Below are positions 35,126 through 44,192 of a stretch of DNA of 64,000 bases, in pieces. Source of the DNA: Roseibium sp. HPY-6 (GTDB lineage: Bacteria; Pseudomonadota; Alphaproteobacteria; Rhizobiales; Stappiaceae); the NCBI RefSeq assembly GCF_040530035.1, contig NZ_JBEWCD010000001.1:62001-126000 (forward strand), written 5' to 3'. The position numbers were made by a program, and so were the translations under genes. The notes beneath the pieces were generated by a model. It saw only the letters and a list, made by a program, of their open reading frames with translations. It was not told where the DNA came from and did no database searches. Each line of letters begins with the position of its first letter. Position 1 is the first letter of the stretch.

Positions 35126-35581
35126 TCAGAAGGGTTGGTCTGAAGTCAGTTGCACTTCGATCAGGATCAAAAGCCCGGCGAGGTTCGGAACACCCTCTGT
35201 CACAAGACCCGATCGCTGAATTCCGGACATCCGGGTGTCGTCGCAGGCGCCACCCAGGGCCGGATCTGCGTCGATCGCCGTTGCGACCGCCCCGACAATT
35301 CCGGAAAGCGCAGCGCGGCGATCGGCATCCGTATCGCCTTGAACAATGATTTCCAGCGTTGGCAGCAGCGTCAGTTCATAAACGGCGCCGTTTCCAATCA
35401 GAACATTGTCGACCTGGATGTCGCCGTCGATCAAATTGGCGTAGCCAGCTGCGTCTCCGTCGAGTGCTTCCAGCATCTTTTCCAGGGGCTCGTTCCGATG
35501 AACCGAGGGAATGGAGGTTTCTGCCGCGGCAAGTGTCGTCAAGACAGCCGCGAGCGCTGTAAGCGCTGTATCGGAATTCAT
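35126..35581 (-). CDS. Tail terminator-like protein (gpU position)
   Basis: 151 residues. The helical start (ALTALAAVLTTLAAAET) and alternating beta/helix pattern (GAVYELTLLPTLEIIVQGDT) fit phage tail completion proteins. It sits between the gpZ-like gene and the tail tube gene, as gpU does in lambda, and overlaps the upstream gene by ATGA. Confidence 0.7.
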   Translation of the reverse strand: MNSDTALTALAAVLTTLAAAETSIPSVHRNEPLEKMLEALDGDAAGYANLIDGDIQVDNVLIGNGAVYELTLLPTLEIIVQGDTDADRRAALSGIVGAVATAIDADPALGGACDDTRMSGIQRSGLVTEGVPNLAGLLILIEVQLTSDQPF

Positions 35582-36255
35582 TGTCCGAGCCTCCGTGCAA
35601 TTCCTGTAACGACGCGCCGGACATAGAGCTGCTCGGCGATCGCAGCGACGGAGTCAATGTCGAAGCGCTTCGCGAGCCGGACCTGCTTGACAAGCACGTA
35701 CATCAGAACGGGTTGCGACTTGATGCGACCGCCCTGTTTCACGACCCGGGACCGGCGCTTCTTGCCGCCCGACCTCCTGAAACCCTTTTCGGCGATCGCG
35801 TAGAAAACCCGGTTGCCGCTTCCAGGCTTTGGGAAAACCTTCAGGCTGTCGAGGCCGAAGGTCTCCAAAAAGTCTTCCATGGACATGCGCCGGCCACGGG
35901 CGCCTCGCTTCCGGCTTGCAGGAGCGAAGTCTGTCGGCACCGCAAGAAACCCGCCCGGACTTTTCGAGCGGATCGGGTCGGCCGAAGAAAACGCAGAGAC
36001 GATATGCGGTGCTTTCGACCAGATCAGCGCCGCAGGCTCCAGGGTCAGCACGTTGCGCCCTGGAAAGGTCCGGTGCCGCCAGGTTTTGGCGAGACGGTTT
36101 CCAAGGCCGGCAGAGGTGACCTGCTGCCGGAACCGTTTCTTCACGGCCGCCGCAACGTCGTCGGTCGCCTCATAAATGGCGCTCGCGACTTCGTTGGTCT
36201 GCCGGTCGAGTTCCTTCTGCAGGTTTCCGACCAGGGCAAGCTGGATATCAGGCAT
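35578..36255 (-). CDS. Minor tail protein, DUF6441/gpZ-like
   Basis: 225 residues. The N-terminal helix (LVGNLQKELDRQTNEVASAI) and basic C-terminal part (RSGGKKRRSRVVKQGGRIKS, FDIDSVAAIAEQLYVRR) are typical of tail completion proteins of the gpZ/HK97 gp10 group. It lies between head closure and tail terminator genes. Confidence 0.75.
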   Translation of the reverse strand: MPDIQLALVGNLQKELDRQTNEVASAIYEATDDVAAAVKKRFRQQVTSAGLGNRLAKTWRHRTFPGRNVLTLEPAALIWSKAPHIVSAFSSADPIRSKSPGGFLAVPTDFAPASRKRGARGRRMSMEDFLETFGLDSLKVFPKPGSGNRVFYAIAEKGFRRSGGKKRRSRVVKQGGRIKSQPVLMYVLVKQVRLAKRFDIDSVAAIAEQLYVRRVVTGIARRLGQ

Positions 36256-36558
36256 CTAAAGAGCCACGCGGCAGCGCCAGACGAGCCTGGCATTGTCCTT
36301 CAGGGTTGGCTTGGCAACGATGTTCTGGGTTGCGCCGTTGACCTCGAATGCTCCGCCTTCGGTCGGCGTCACCTCACTTGCACGAACAAGATAAATCGTT
36401 TCCCGCCCCACCGGCCGGGAGACGAAATCGCCCATGTCGACACCGACATCGTCGTCGCTCTCAAACAGCAACTTGCACGGTGTCGCGCCGTAAAGGCCGT
36501 CGACGCCGAGCCTTTCAAAGGCGGCGTCGACAGCTTTTTTTGCAATATCAGAACGCAT
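36256..36558 (-). CDS. Head-tail joining protein (gpFII position)
   Basis: 100 residues (MRSDIAKKAVDAAFERLGVD, then beta-rich PCKLLFESDDDVGVDMGDFV). It comes directly after the major capsid gene, where head closure or stopper proteins are encoded. The family assignment rests on position and general shape. Confidence 0.7.
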   Translation of the reverse strand: MRSDIAKKAVDAAFERLGVDGLYGATPCKLLFESDDDVGVDMGDFVSRPVGRETIYLVRASEVTPTEGGAFEVNGATQNIVAKPTLKDNARLVWRCRVAL

Positions 36559-36569
36559 AAGCGGTCCGC

Positions 36570-37619
36570 TTAGTTGGAGGTCTCGAGTTCAACAACCAGG
36601 TTCGGCTGCTTGCAAACCGCGAGCCGGTTGGACTGAGACTTCATTTCAACACCAGCGCCGTGATCGAGAACCTTGCTCGAGATATAGACCGGATCGGAAG
36701 CGTCAGGCGCGATATTGACCATGTCGACGTGATGAACCGGTCCCTGATACGTAGTGAAAAGGTTCTGCGTGCCGGCAGGGTATGCGTGCCCTTTGTTCGC
36801 CTCGACGATTGCCTCGGACGTGATTGCACCAGCCGTGTTGCGAACCGGGAACGAGCCCTTGTATTCACGCCACAGGATCTGGCCAAACTCGAACACCCTG
36901 CCCCAATTGCCACCAAGGTTTTGGCGTTCAATGTCCTGAAGCCTGGACGCCTGCTGCGTTTGTATCCAGAATTTCTCGACATTCGGATGCGAGACAAACT
37001 TGCTGAAGAAGCTCGGAGAGACGACGGTTTCGATTTGTGTCGAGGTTTCGCCTTTCAGATTGGTCTGAACGTGGTCGATCACTTCCTCACACTTTTCATA
37101 GACATTGGTGCTTGCAGTGCCGAGGGCAAAGTCAATCGTCTTCTTTATAAGATTGAAGATGCTGAAGAGATCGTAGAGCGTGCGACCCTTACCATCCTTG
37201 ATCAAACCACGCAGCATACCCATGCGGATGTACTCCAGGGTGATCGAGTGGTTTCTGCGGATTGTGTTGAGACGACGCGCGGTCTCGGTGCCGAGATTGC
37301 GCGCGCTCATCATGCCGTTGATGACTTCAACGCCGCCAACCAGGTCCTCAGCCTTGATTGTTTCCAAATGCGGAAAGTGCGGGATCATGAGGATGGTGCC
37401 GCCGATATCGTCCTGCTCGGACATCTGACCGGGTGCGCCCGGTTCGTCGGCCGCGAGAACGACGATGTATCCGTCGCGGAAATCGATGCGCACAAAACGC
37501 GATGCCATCGGCTCATCGGGCGCCAAGTTCAATGCATTGAGCATTCCATATTCATTCGGAATGCGGTTGACCTCTTCGGTCAGCTCAACATTCGAGTAGG
37601 GAAAGAGAATTTCCGGCAT
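36570..37619 (-). CDS. Major capsid protein (lambda gpE family)
   Basis: 349 residues matching phage major capsid protein E: PYSNVELTEEVNRIPNEYG at the N-terminus, RVFEFGQILWREYKG in the middle and AYPAGTQNLFTTYQGPVHHV near the C-terminus. It forms the HK97-fold shell and follows the decoration gene, as in lambda D-E. Confidence 0.93.
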   Translation of the reverse strand: MPEILFPYSNVELTEEVNRIPNEYGMLNALNLAPDEPMASRFVRIDFRDGYIVVLAADEPGAPGQMSEQDDIGGTILMIPHFPHLETIKAEDLVGGVEVINGMMSARNLGTETARRLNTIRRNHSITLEYIRMGMLRGLIKDGKGRTLYDLFSIFNLIKKTIDFALGTASTNVYEKCEEVIDHVQTNLKGETSTQIETVVSPSFFSKFVSHPNVEKFWIQTQQASRLQDIERQNLGGNWGRVFEFGQILWREYKGSFPVRNTAGAITSEAIVEANKGHAYPAGTQNLFTTYQGPVHHVDMVNIAPDASDPVYISSKVLDHGAGVEMKSQSNRLAVCKQPNLVVELETSN

Positions 37620-37661
37620 AGCCTTTCACTCCTGAAGATATCCGGCCGTGCCGGAAGGTAT

Positions 37662-37684
37662 GAAAAAGGCCGGCAGTGCCGGCC
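37662..37684 (-). terminator. Terminator-like hairpin between decoration and capsid genes
   Basis: The minus strand reads GGCCGGC-ACT-GCCGGCC followed by TTTTTC, an intrinsic terminator shape. It lies between two co-directional virion genes, so it may act as a partial terminator or depend on antitermination. Confidence 0.6.
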
Positions 37685-37698
37685 CGTTATCGTGAGGG

Positions 37699-38406
37699 TT
37701 ACGCGGTGCGGACCACGATCCCCTGTTTTTCGAGGTCTTCGAGGGCGACCGCCTTCTGCGCATCGGTAACGCCATCAGGCCAGACGATGCCGTTGGCAAA
37801 GCACAGGACATCACGGCGCAGCGCGATAAGGCCGATCGGAAGATCGACACCGTATGGCGCTTCCGCATCGGTTGCAGCAATGCCCCACGGAACCTCAGAC
37901 CCGTCAAATGCTGTCGGATCCCATGCAACCACCTTGCCCGCATTGGGGTTGATATCCGCACCCGAGACCGTGATCTCGAAACGGTCACTGGCTGCAAAAT
38001 CATTGCTGCCGTCGGCGATGGTGAAACGAACCTGCTTGGTGAAGGCAGCACCGACTTGAGCTGTACCGATCGATTCCCCGTTCGGATCGCTGACCTCGAA
38101 CGTGCCGCCATTGGCCGCCGGCTCGGTGCAGACGACGGTATAGACACCCTCTTTGACCTTGCCGGTAACGGCGGGCGCCGACATTGTGAGAACACCATTG
38201 CCGGTATTGCTGGCATCGACCGCCACAGCGGCAGAGATATCCGCCGCGGTGGCAAGCATTGCGAGGATCATGCCGACAGTGATCGTGCGAACCACACCGC
38301 TGCCGGCAAGCAACGTGACGCTTTCGCGCGAATAATCGGGATTGACCTCCCATTTCAGGACCGAAGTCAGACCCTTCGGCTGGGTCATAGAGTAGTGCGG
38401 CAACAT
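37699..38406 (-). CDS. Head decoration protein (gpD family)
   Basis: 235 residues, longer than lambda gpD. The family start (MTQPKGLTSVLKWEVNPDYS) and RESVTLLAGSGVVRTITVG are present, and a C-terminal half ends VLCFANGIVWPDGVTDAQKA. An inserted beta domain of about 100 residues in the middle (GVLTMSAPAVTGKVKEGVYT) explains the extra length. AAAGGA lies 8 nt before the ATG. Confidence 0.85.
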   Translation of the reverse strand: MLPHYSMTQPKGLTSVLKWEVNPDYSRESVTLLAGSGVVRTITVGMILAMLATAADISAAVAVDASNTGNGVLTMSAPAVTGKVKEGVYTVVCTEPAANGGTFEVSDPNGESIGTAQVGAAFTKQVRFTIADGSNDFAASDRFEITVSGADINPNAGKVVAWDPTAFDGSEVPWGIAATDAEAPYGVDLPIGLIALRRDVLCFANGIVWPDGVTDAQKAVALEDLEKQGIVVRTA

Positions 38407-38495
38407 GTTGAAAGTCCTTTCAATCAGCCAAGTAAAGGTGGTCCCCGGCCCTGAAACGGGTCGAAGTCAGATCTCGTAAAACGCTGGTTGCTGGG

Positions 38496-38888
38496 TTACT
38501 TCGCGAAGCGGTCGACGGCCTTGGAGAGGCTGGAGCGCTGTTTTTCCGTTTTCAGCGGACCGCCGAGATCAAGGTCGGCACTTGCCGACGCCTTGTCTTT
38601 GCGATCCGCGAAGTCGTCTTCTTCCTTGGCTTCGACCGAGGCCTTCGGCGATTTACCAAGCGCGGCATTTGCCGCCTCCGGGCTTTGATCCGTGTCGAAG
38701 GCAAAATGACGGGCGAGTTCCTCCCGTCCTTCGGCTTCGTCGCCGTCCAAAATGGCCTTGATACGGCCGCGCTCGGCTTGCGCCCCGGCCTGTTCGCCTT
38801 CACGGCGTGCAGTAGCAGCCGCAGTGTCGAGCTGTTCTTGTGTAATGCCCGAAGCTGATGCATCGGGCAGCTGGTTGTTCCCGCTCAT
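38496..38888 (-). CDS. Nested capsid scaffold protein (Nu3-like)
   Basis: 130 residues in the same frame as the protease C-terminus. The internal ATG at 38888 has AAAGGAG 7 nt upstream, much stronger than chance. The sequence is charged and helical (EQLDTAAATARREGEQAGAQ, EAEGREELARHFAFD), as scaffolds are. Lambda C/Nu3 has the same nested layout. Confidence 0.75.
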   Translation of the reverse strand: MSGNNQLPDASASGITQEQLDTAAATARREGEQAGAQAERGRIKAILDGDEAEGREELARHFAFDTDQSPEAANAALGKSPKASVEAKEEDDFADRKDKASASADLDLGGPLKTEKQRSSLSKAVDRFAK

Positions 38889-39797
38889 GGCTAGTCTCCT
38901 TTGCTGCGAGATTGTGCGCCCGACGCGGGCGCGGGAAAGATCTTCAAGGACCTCGTCGAAAGTGCCGATTTCGTCTGCGAGACCGGCCGAGACCGCCTCG
39001 TCCGAGAACAGCGTGTTGGCCTCCAGGTCGCGGATCGCGTCCTCGCCTATGCCACGGTGTTCGCCGACCAGGGATACAAACCGGGTCATGATGCCGTTGA
39101 TCTTGGCCTCGATCGACGACAGCGCATCGCCTTCCAGCGGGCCGAAGGGATGACCGTCGACCTTGCGCGCGCCGGCATGAATGATGGTCGCCTTGACCCC
39201 CCGGTTTTCCATCTGCTTGCTGCGATCAAAATGCAGCCAGAGAACGCCGATTGAGCCGACCTCCGAGCTTTCGGTCATGACGATCTTGGAAGCACCGCTC
39301 ACCAAGCCGTACCCGGCGGATGCAGCCAACGAATTGACGATCGCAATGACGGGCTTCTGTTCGGCAACAGAACGCACCAGACGCGCGGCTTCAATCATGC
39401 CGGCAGCCTGCCCACCTGGTGAATTGACATCGAGCAATATGGTTGAAACTTCGCTGTCAGCCGCGGCCCTGGTCAGCGCTTCCGTAAAACCCTCATAGGA
39501 CGTCATGCCCGAATAGGACCCCATCCAGGCACCGCGATTGACAAGCTCGCCCATCAGCTGAATGCGCGCGACATTACCGATGCGGGCATAGCCCTGCCAT
39601 TCAGGACCATTAACGCCAGGTTCGATGACCTCTTCGCCGCGAAAGCGATTGCCCTGCGGTTCCGGCATGGCCTGGCCGAGCATGCGCGCTGCCAGATATT
39701 CGCCGATCAGAAGCCCCTGGCTCTGCGACAGCAGCAACGGCGTGTCGAAGACCTGCGAGGCGGCCCGCAGGTAGCTCAATTCATTGATTTCCGACAT
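38496..39797 (-). CDS. Capsid maturation protease, S49 family (gpC-like)
   Basis: 433 residues from ATG 39797. The S49/SppA-type domain spans the first 300 residues, with NSPGGQAAGMIEAARLV and the nucleophile Ser in VNSLAASAGYGLVSG. The SIGVLWLHFDRSKQ motif follows, with Lys residues in the expected zone. The C-terminal 130 residues are a separate charged scaffold region with its own start (next entry). The protease should cleave itself and the scaffold during head maturation. Confidence 0.9.
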   Translation of the reverse strand: MSEINELSYLRAASQVFDTPLLLSQSQGLLIGEYLAARMLGQAMPEPQGNRFRGEEVIEPGVNGPEWQGYARIGNVARIQLMGELVNRGAWMGSYSGMTSYEGFTEALTRAAADSEVSTILLDVNSPGGQAAGMIEAARLVRSVAEQKPVIAIVNSLAASAGYGLVSGASKIVMTESSEVGSIGVLWLHFDRSKQMENRGVKATIIHAGARKVDGHPFGPLEGDALSSIEAKINGIMTRFVSLVGEHRGIGEDAIRDLEANTLFSDEAVSAGLADEIGTFDEVLEDLSRARVGRTISQQRRLAMSGNNQLPDASASGITQEQLDTAAATARREGEQAGAQAERGRIKAILDGDEAEGREELARHFAFDTDQSPEAANAALGKSPKASVEAKEEDDFADRKDKASASADLDLGGPLKTEKQRSSLSKAVDRFAK

Positions 39798-39991
39798 GGG
39801 GGTTACCTTTTTACCGAACCCACTCTGTTTCATGTCACCACTGGCACGAGCGCAGCGGAAAACGCTCATTTCTTGGGACGTTGTGCGTTAAAGACGATGG
39901 GAGAGAACGATGTTTCGGTCTTCTGCTATTTTTTACGCTCAAATAGCTATAACGAGACCAGTGTTCGCCGAGTCGTTGAATTGACAGCGTT
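39798..39991. other. Spacer at the head-gene junction
   Basis: Short AT-richer gap between the protease start and the opposing small membrane gene. No gene seen. The promoter for the gene at 39992 probably lies here. Confidence 0.4.
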
Positions 39992-40276
39992 GTGATGCAT
40001 GAAAATAGCCGATTAATTGTCATACGGGTCTGGCGCTATGACGACCAGCAAAGGTTGAAGAAAGTGAAAAAAGTTCTTTCTGAATACTGGTACGAGCACA
40101 AAATTGTTATCATAGTGACAATATTTGGCTCATTGTGGGCGATTTACATAAATTACATCGATAGCGACAATAAATTTACTAACAAATTGATCGGCGCTCT
40201 GATTGTTGCAATGATTTATTTGTTTTTCCATCTATTTCTAATGATTTTGAGAAACATTAGACAGCAAGAGAAATAA
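39992..40276 (+). CDS. Small two-span membrane protein (cargo)
   Basis: Up to 94 residues with two hydrophobic segments (HKIVIIVTIFGSLWAIYINY and LIGALIVAMIYLFFHLFLMI) and a basic cytosolic end. A GTG near 40063 preceded by AAAGG is an alternative start. The region is much richer in A+T than the flanking head genes and reads against them, which indicates late acquisition by the prophage. Possible roles include exclusion of other phages, but nothing proves it. Confidence 0.65.
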   Translation: MMHENSRLIVIRVWRYDDQQRLKKVKKVLSEYWYEHKIVIIVTIFGSLWAIYINYIDSDNKFTNKLIGALIVAMIYLFFHLFLMILRNIRQQEK

Positions 40277-40363
40277 CGTTTATTTATTTATGCTAGTAAA
40301 AATGTTATCATGATAACTAAAATACTGCTATTGGCGAGCTTTTATCGTCAATCACATCTAGGT

Positions 40364-40606
40364 TTAAAATCCGCCACGCATCGCATAGCGGGTGCGGACA
40401 CCTTGCTTGCGGTCACAAGCAGCCTTGAGTTTCGTGATCTGAAGCTCGAGCTCCTGCAAATTGGCGGGCTGCACCATGACGTCGAATTCCTGGTATTTGA
40501 CGCGGACTTCGCTTTCGCCGGCGACGAGCTTGTAATAGGCCGTCTGAAGCACCGGCCAGACAAGGCACGGGTCGGTCGTGTCAATGCCGTCAAAGATGCT
40601 GGCCAT
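40364..40606 (-). CDS. Head-tail connector, gpW-like
   Basis: 80 residues. A central part (YYKLVAGESEVRVKYQEFDV) and a helical region with LQELELQITKLKAACD fit the small gpW family. In lambda W precedes the portal gene; here it follows it, overlapping the portal stop by TAATG. Confidence 0.8.
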   Translation of the reverse strand: MASIFDGIDTTDPCLVWPVLQTAYYKLVAGESEVRVKYQEFDVMVQPANLQELELQITKLKAACDRKQGVRTRYAMRGGF

Positions 40607-42243
40607 TACGCGTCGTCCTTGTCTTTGTCGTCGCCATCTTCGGCGTCTTCGGTCTTGTCCTTGCTGTCTTCGCCGTCCTCAACGTCGCTTTCGCTGGCGC
40701 CAGCAAGCGGCGATCCTTTTGAAGCGTGCGGGTCTGACAATCCGAGATCCTCGTATCGCTTGGTTTCGCGGGCGCGCTGCTCAGCAACGCTTTCCCACTC
40801 GTATCCGAGCTCGCCGCACTCGATGGAAAGGTTGGTGACGCCGCGCTCCAGGCGCTCACCCATGGATTTGGCGGATTTCAGATCGTCGGCGGTCGGCTTG
40901 GCCGGTCCGTTCCAGTCGGTTTGTGTTGCCGCGGCGCGCACACGCAGGAAATTCCGATAGCCACCTGGAAACGGTATCCAGCGATTAAAAATCTGCTCTT
41001 CCAGCCAGGCGTCATAAACAGCCTGATAGAACGGTGCGACCAGGTCCTCGCGACGGCTCACGACCTGCGGCCAGAGCGAGGCAATCCCCATGCGCACGCT
41101 CGAATAGGTCGCGCCCTCATAATCGAACGCCAGCGCCTCATAGGAAACGCCGATCGCGCGGGCGATTTCGCGCAAGAGGTTCCGCATGAACGGCAGATAA
41201 TTGTTATGCGGATGGTTCGTATTGTGAAACTGAAGCTCTTCACCGAAGAACAAGTGCGCGATTTTACCGTGCGCGCCTAAATCGAGTTTCGTGTTCTTTG
41301 CCCATGCTTCCTTGAGACCGAGAAACGTTTCAAGTTCGCTCGATACTTGCGTCTGCCCCTCACCCTCACCCTTCGTGCTGAGACCTTCAAAAACCTCTTC
41401 AGACAAGGCGTTCGATTTGATCGTCGCTGCAAAAACAGTCTGCAGGAGCGCCGCGACAAGAGTGGCGTCCGCCAGCTGGTCGACCTGCCGGAATACCTTC
41501 AAGATGGCCGCAAACGGAGAAATGCCCCGTGTCTGATCGGCATCGCCGTCATAGGTGTGAATGATCAGCGGGTGCCCCTCTTTATCGCGCGCGAGCATAT
41601 CGACCGTCTTGTCGAAACCGTTCAGCCGCGCCCGCACCCGGTATCCGATCGCCATGCCGTCGGCGTCCTGGTACACGCCCTGGTGCAAACGGACCTCTTC
41701 GCGGGTCTCCTGAGTGATCCGGAGCGGGCTCAGAAGCTGGACTTTCGTACGCGTGAGCGAATTCGGTCGCTGGCGCAGGACCATCCGGGCAACGCCCTCA
41801 CCAAAGGCATAATGCGACTTGAGCTGCGTCCGCGCCATTTTGGCGATGGTCATCTTGCCCCGGGCATCGCACTCATGCGGGTTGTTCGCGTAGGACCGGA
41901 AACGCATCGCCACATTGCGGGCCCATTCGCCGGCATCGTCCTGGCTTGAAAACCCGCACAGCTGCCAGTCCGGCTTTGGCGTCAGTTTCAGGCCGTTGCC
42001 AATCGTATCGCCGACGGCCTGATCGACCGCGCCTTTCATCCAACCCGAATTGTGGATTGATTCAATCGCGCGCGATGCGACCGACGACCAGGCCTCGCGA
42101 ACGTCTTTCGAAGCTTCGCGCAGTGACGGCCGCGGCCAACCTGCAAGAAACCCGCTACGATCCGGACGCAGGAATTGCGCGGACGGCTGAGACCGCCCCG
42201 GAAGAACATCCGAGCTGGTCACGTTTGGCAGAAATTTTGGCAT
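40606..42243 (-). CDS. Phage portal protein (lambda gpB family)
   Basis: 545 residues. It has the family start (SLREASKDVREAWSSVASRA), the central core (YGFAFGEG-like SHYAFGEGVARMVLRQ), and the IGVSYEALAFDYEGATYSSV motif. A highly acidic, repetitive tail (ESDVEDGEDSKDKTEDAEDG) follows. The portal is the DNA entry ring of the capsid. It starts directly after the large terminase. Confidence 0.93.
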   Translation of the reverse strand: MPKFLPNVTSSDVLPGRSQPSAQFLRPDRSGFLAGWPRPSLREASKDVREAWSSVASRAIESIHNSGWMKGAVDQAVGDTIGNGLKLTPKPDWQLCGFSSQDDAGEWARNVAMRFRSYANNPHECDARGKMTIAKMARTQLKSHYAFGEGVARMVLRQRPNSLTRTKVQLLSPLRITQETREEVRLHQGVYQDADGMAIGYRVRARLNGFDKTVDMLARDKEGHPLIIHTYDGDADQTRGISPFAAILKVFRQVDQLADATLVAALLQTVFAATIKSNALSEEVFEGLSTKGEGEGQTQVSSELETFLGLKEAWAKNTKLDLGAHGKIAHLFFGEELQFHNTNHPHNNYLPFMRNLLREIARAIGVSYEALAFDYEGATYSSVRMGIASLWPQVVSRREDLVAPFYQAVYDAWLEEQIFNRWIPFPGGYRNFLRVRAAATQTDWNGPAKPTADDLKSAKSMGERLERGVTNLSIECGELGYEWESVAEQRARETKRYEDLGLSDPHASKGSPLAGASESDVEDGEDSKDKTEDAEDGDDKDKDDA

Positions 42244-42245
42244 GA

Positions 42246-44192
42246 TTACCCGTTCAAGGATTTGGCGAGTCGCTCAAATGGATTTTCCTTCGGCTTTGCC
42301 GGCGCCTCCGCCGGTTTCGGCGCCAGCGGCAAATCTTCTATATCGAGCTGGACTTCGGTGGCTTGCGTACAGCGTTCCGCCTCCAGGCCGTCCCAGACCG
42401 CGCCAGGCATGGACCGAAGTCCCATTTTCGTTGCCGCGGCTTCCGCCTGGTTCATCGTGTCGAGCGGTTCGTTCGCCTGGAGCGGATCTTTCGTCCAGCG
42501 CCAGACCTCAAACCCGTCCTTGTTCTTCTTCGCAACACGGCGCTCTGCCGTCAGGCCCCGGAAATATTCATCGTCAAGCCCGCAGGGAAAAGCGACATAG
42601 CCCGGTTCAAGCGGATCGGTCTTGCGGATGTTCTTGTAGAGCCCGATTTTCATGACCGAGCTGTTGAAGTTGTAGAACCGGCGCGAATACTTTTTCGGCT
42701 TTCCGGTCTTGTCGTTGTACTCCTGCCGCACCCGCTGCAAGCGCGGTGCGATATCAGATCTGGCACCACGGACCATGATCACGCGCGAAGCCGGAAAGCG
42801 TTTCGCCCATCCCCAGACATCGGTTGTGTAAGCGTTACCGTCGATCGCCGTCATGTCTGGCCGGAGTCGATGCCCGCATGCGTTCGGCCACTCGTTATTG
42901 ACCAGGGCGTCGAGCAACTCTCTGGTCGGTTTCTCGCTGATGTAGCCAGGCACAACACCATAGTCGACGACGAAACGCCGCAAGTCCCTGTCCCATCCAA
43001 CAAGCTGCCATTCAACCCGGTCGCCCTGTACGTCAATTCCGAGCGTGATAAACACCGCGCCCGCCGGGATCTGCCCTTTCGAATACTCCGACACCGCGGC
43101 CCGGTCACGAAGGTCCTCCCAGGGCGGCGCGTCGCCGGCAGCTTCATAAGCCAGCCCGACAACGTCGTTCATGAACGTCTGCTCGCTGGCCGGGTCTCCT
43201 TTGGCCTTCAGCCAGGACCGGGCAATACGTTCGAACGTTTGCAGCACCGAATAGGCCGACCAGATCCAGAAGGACCGGTGCTGGCGCTTGGCGTTCTCGT
43301 TGTCCGCACGCCATTCAAGCTTTTTCAGCATCGCCGGACGGTGATGCTCTTCTATCACCCCGCCGCAGTCAGGGTCGGTGCAAACGAAATGCGCCCGCTC
43401 CGGATGTTCCTCGTCTAGGTTGGCCAGCATGTTGTCCCACTCAAGAACCTGCATGTGACCGCAATGCGGACAAGGCACATACGGCCGCTCCTGGCTGCCG
43501 TCCTCGTAGTTCCGGGAGATCCTGCACCCTGGCAGGACCAACGGTGTAGAGATCTTGACGATCTTCGCGAATTCATGCGCCTGGCTGCGCGAATCCGCCT
43601 GCGCTTCCGGATCACCGGCTGAGTTGGTTTCCCATTTCGCCAGATCGTCCTGGACCTGGTTTTTCATGGTCACCATCGAGAGCGATGCCGGCGAGTTCGC
43701 ACCGGAAATCTGGATAGCGCCGCGGCCGTCAATACGTTCCTTGTAGAGGATCGAGTCGCCGCCATCGCGGCTCTTTTGCGAAAACAGTGCCCTCAGCGAG
43801 TTCGTGTTTTTCAGCATGGGCGCCAGTTTCTGTTTCGACCAGCGCTGCGCGTTGCCCTCTGTCGGGTGGACGTAAAGAAAGTCGCCCGGAACCATCTCCA
43901 GCGACCCGCAACAGAAGATATTCGCTAGGACCGTGCCGCCGAGCTGCGCGCTTTTCTTCAGTGTCACGATCCGGCAGGGATCTTCGGGCGACATCGCCCG
44001 CAAGACCTCATCGAAATAGCCGAACAGATCCCGATTGTATGGGCCCGGATACGGGCTTTCACGTTCGGAAAGGACGATATTGTCCTCGGCCCATTTGAGA
44101 TAATCGACCTTCGGCGGCGGCGTCCAGGCATTCGCCATGGCCTCAAACGCAAGGCGCTCCGGATTGGCCGTGTGAACGACGTGCTGGTTCAC
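42246..44192 (-). CDS. Terminase large subunit (gpA family)
   Basis: 648 residues. The ATPase region carries VTLKKSAQLGGTVLANIFCC near residues 75-95 as Walker A equivalent. Zinc-type cysteines follow (VPCPHCGHMQ and CTDPDCGG). The nuclease part contains LGIDVQGDRVEWQLVGWDRD. It packages DNA into the procapsid from cos. It overlaps the small subunit by ATGA. Confidence 0.94.
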   Translation of the reverse strand: MNQHVVHTANPERLAFEAMANAWTPPPKVDYLKWAEDNIVLSERESPYPGPYNRDLFGYFDEVLRAMSPEDPCRIVTLKKSAQLGGTVLANIFCCGSLEMVPGDFLYVHPTEGNAQRWSKQKLAPMLKNTNSLRALFSQKSRDGGDSILYKERIDGRGAIQISGANSPASLSMVTMKNQVQDDLAKWETNSAGDPEAQADSRSQAHEFAKIVKISTPLVLPGCRISRNYEDGSQERPYVPCPHCGHMQVLEWDNMLANLDEEHPERAHFVCTDPDCGGVIEEHHRPAMLKKLEWRADNENAKRQHRSFWIWSAYSVLQTFERIARSWLKAKGDPASEQTFMNDVVGLAYEAAGDAPPWEDLRDRAAVSEYSKGQIPAGAVFITLGIDVQGDRVEWQLVGWDRDLRRFVVDYGVVPGYISEKPTRELLDALVNNEWPNACGHRLRPDMTAIDGNAYTTDVWGWAKRFPASRVIMVRGARSDIAPRLQRVRQEYNDKTGKPKKYSRRFYNFNSSVMKIGLYKNIRKTDPLEPGYVAFPCGLDDEYFRGLTAERRVAKKNKDGFEVWRWTKDPLQANEPLDTMNQAEAAATKMGLRSMPGAVWDGLEAERCTQATEVQLDIEDLPLAPKPAEAPAKPKENPFERLAKSLNG

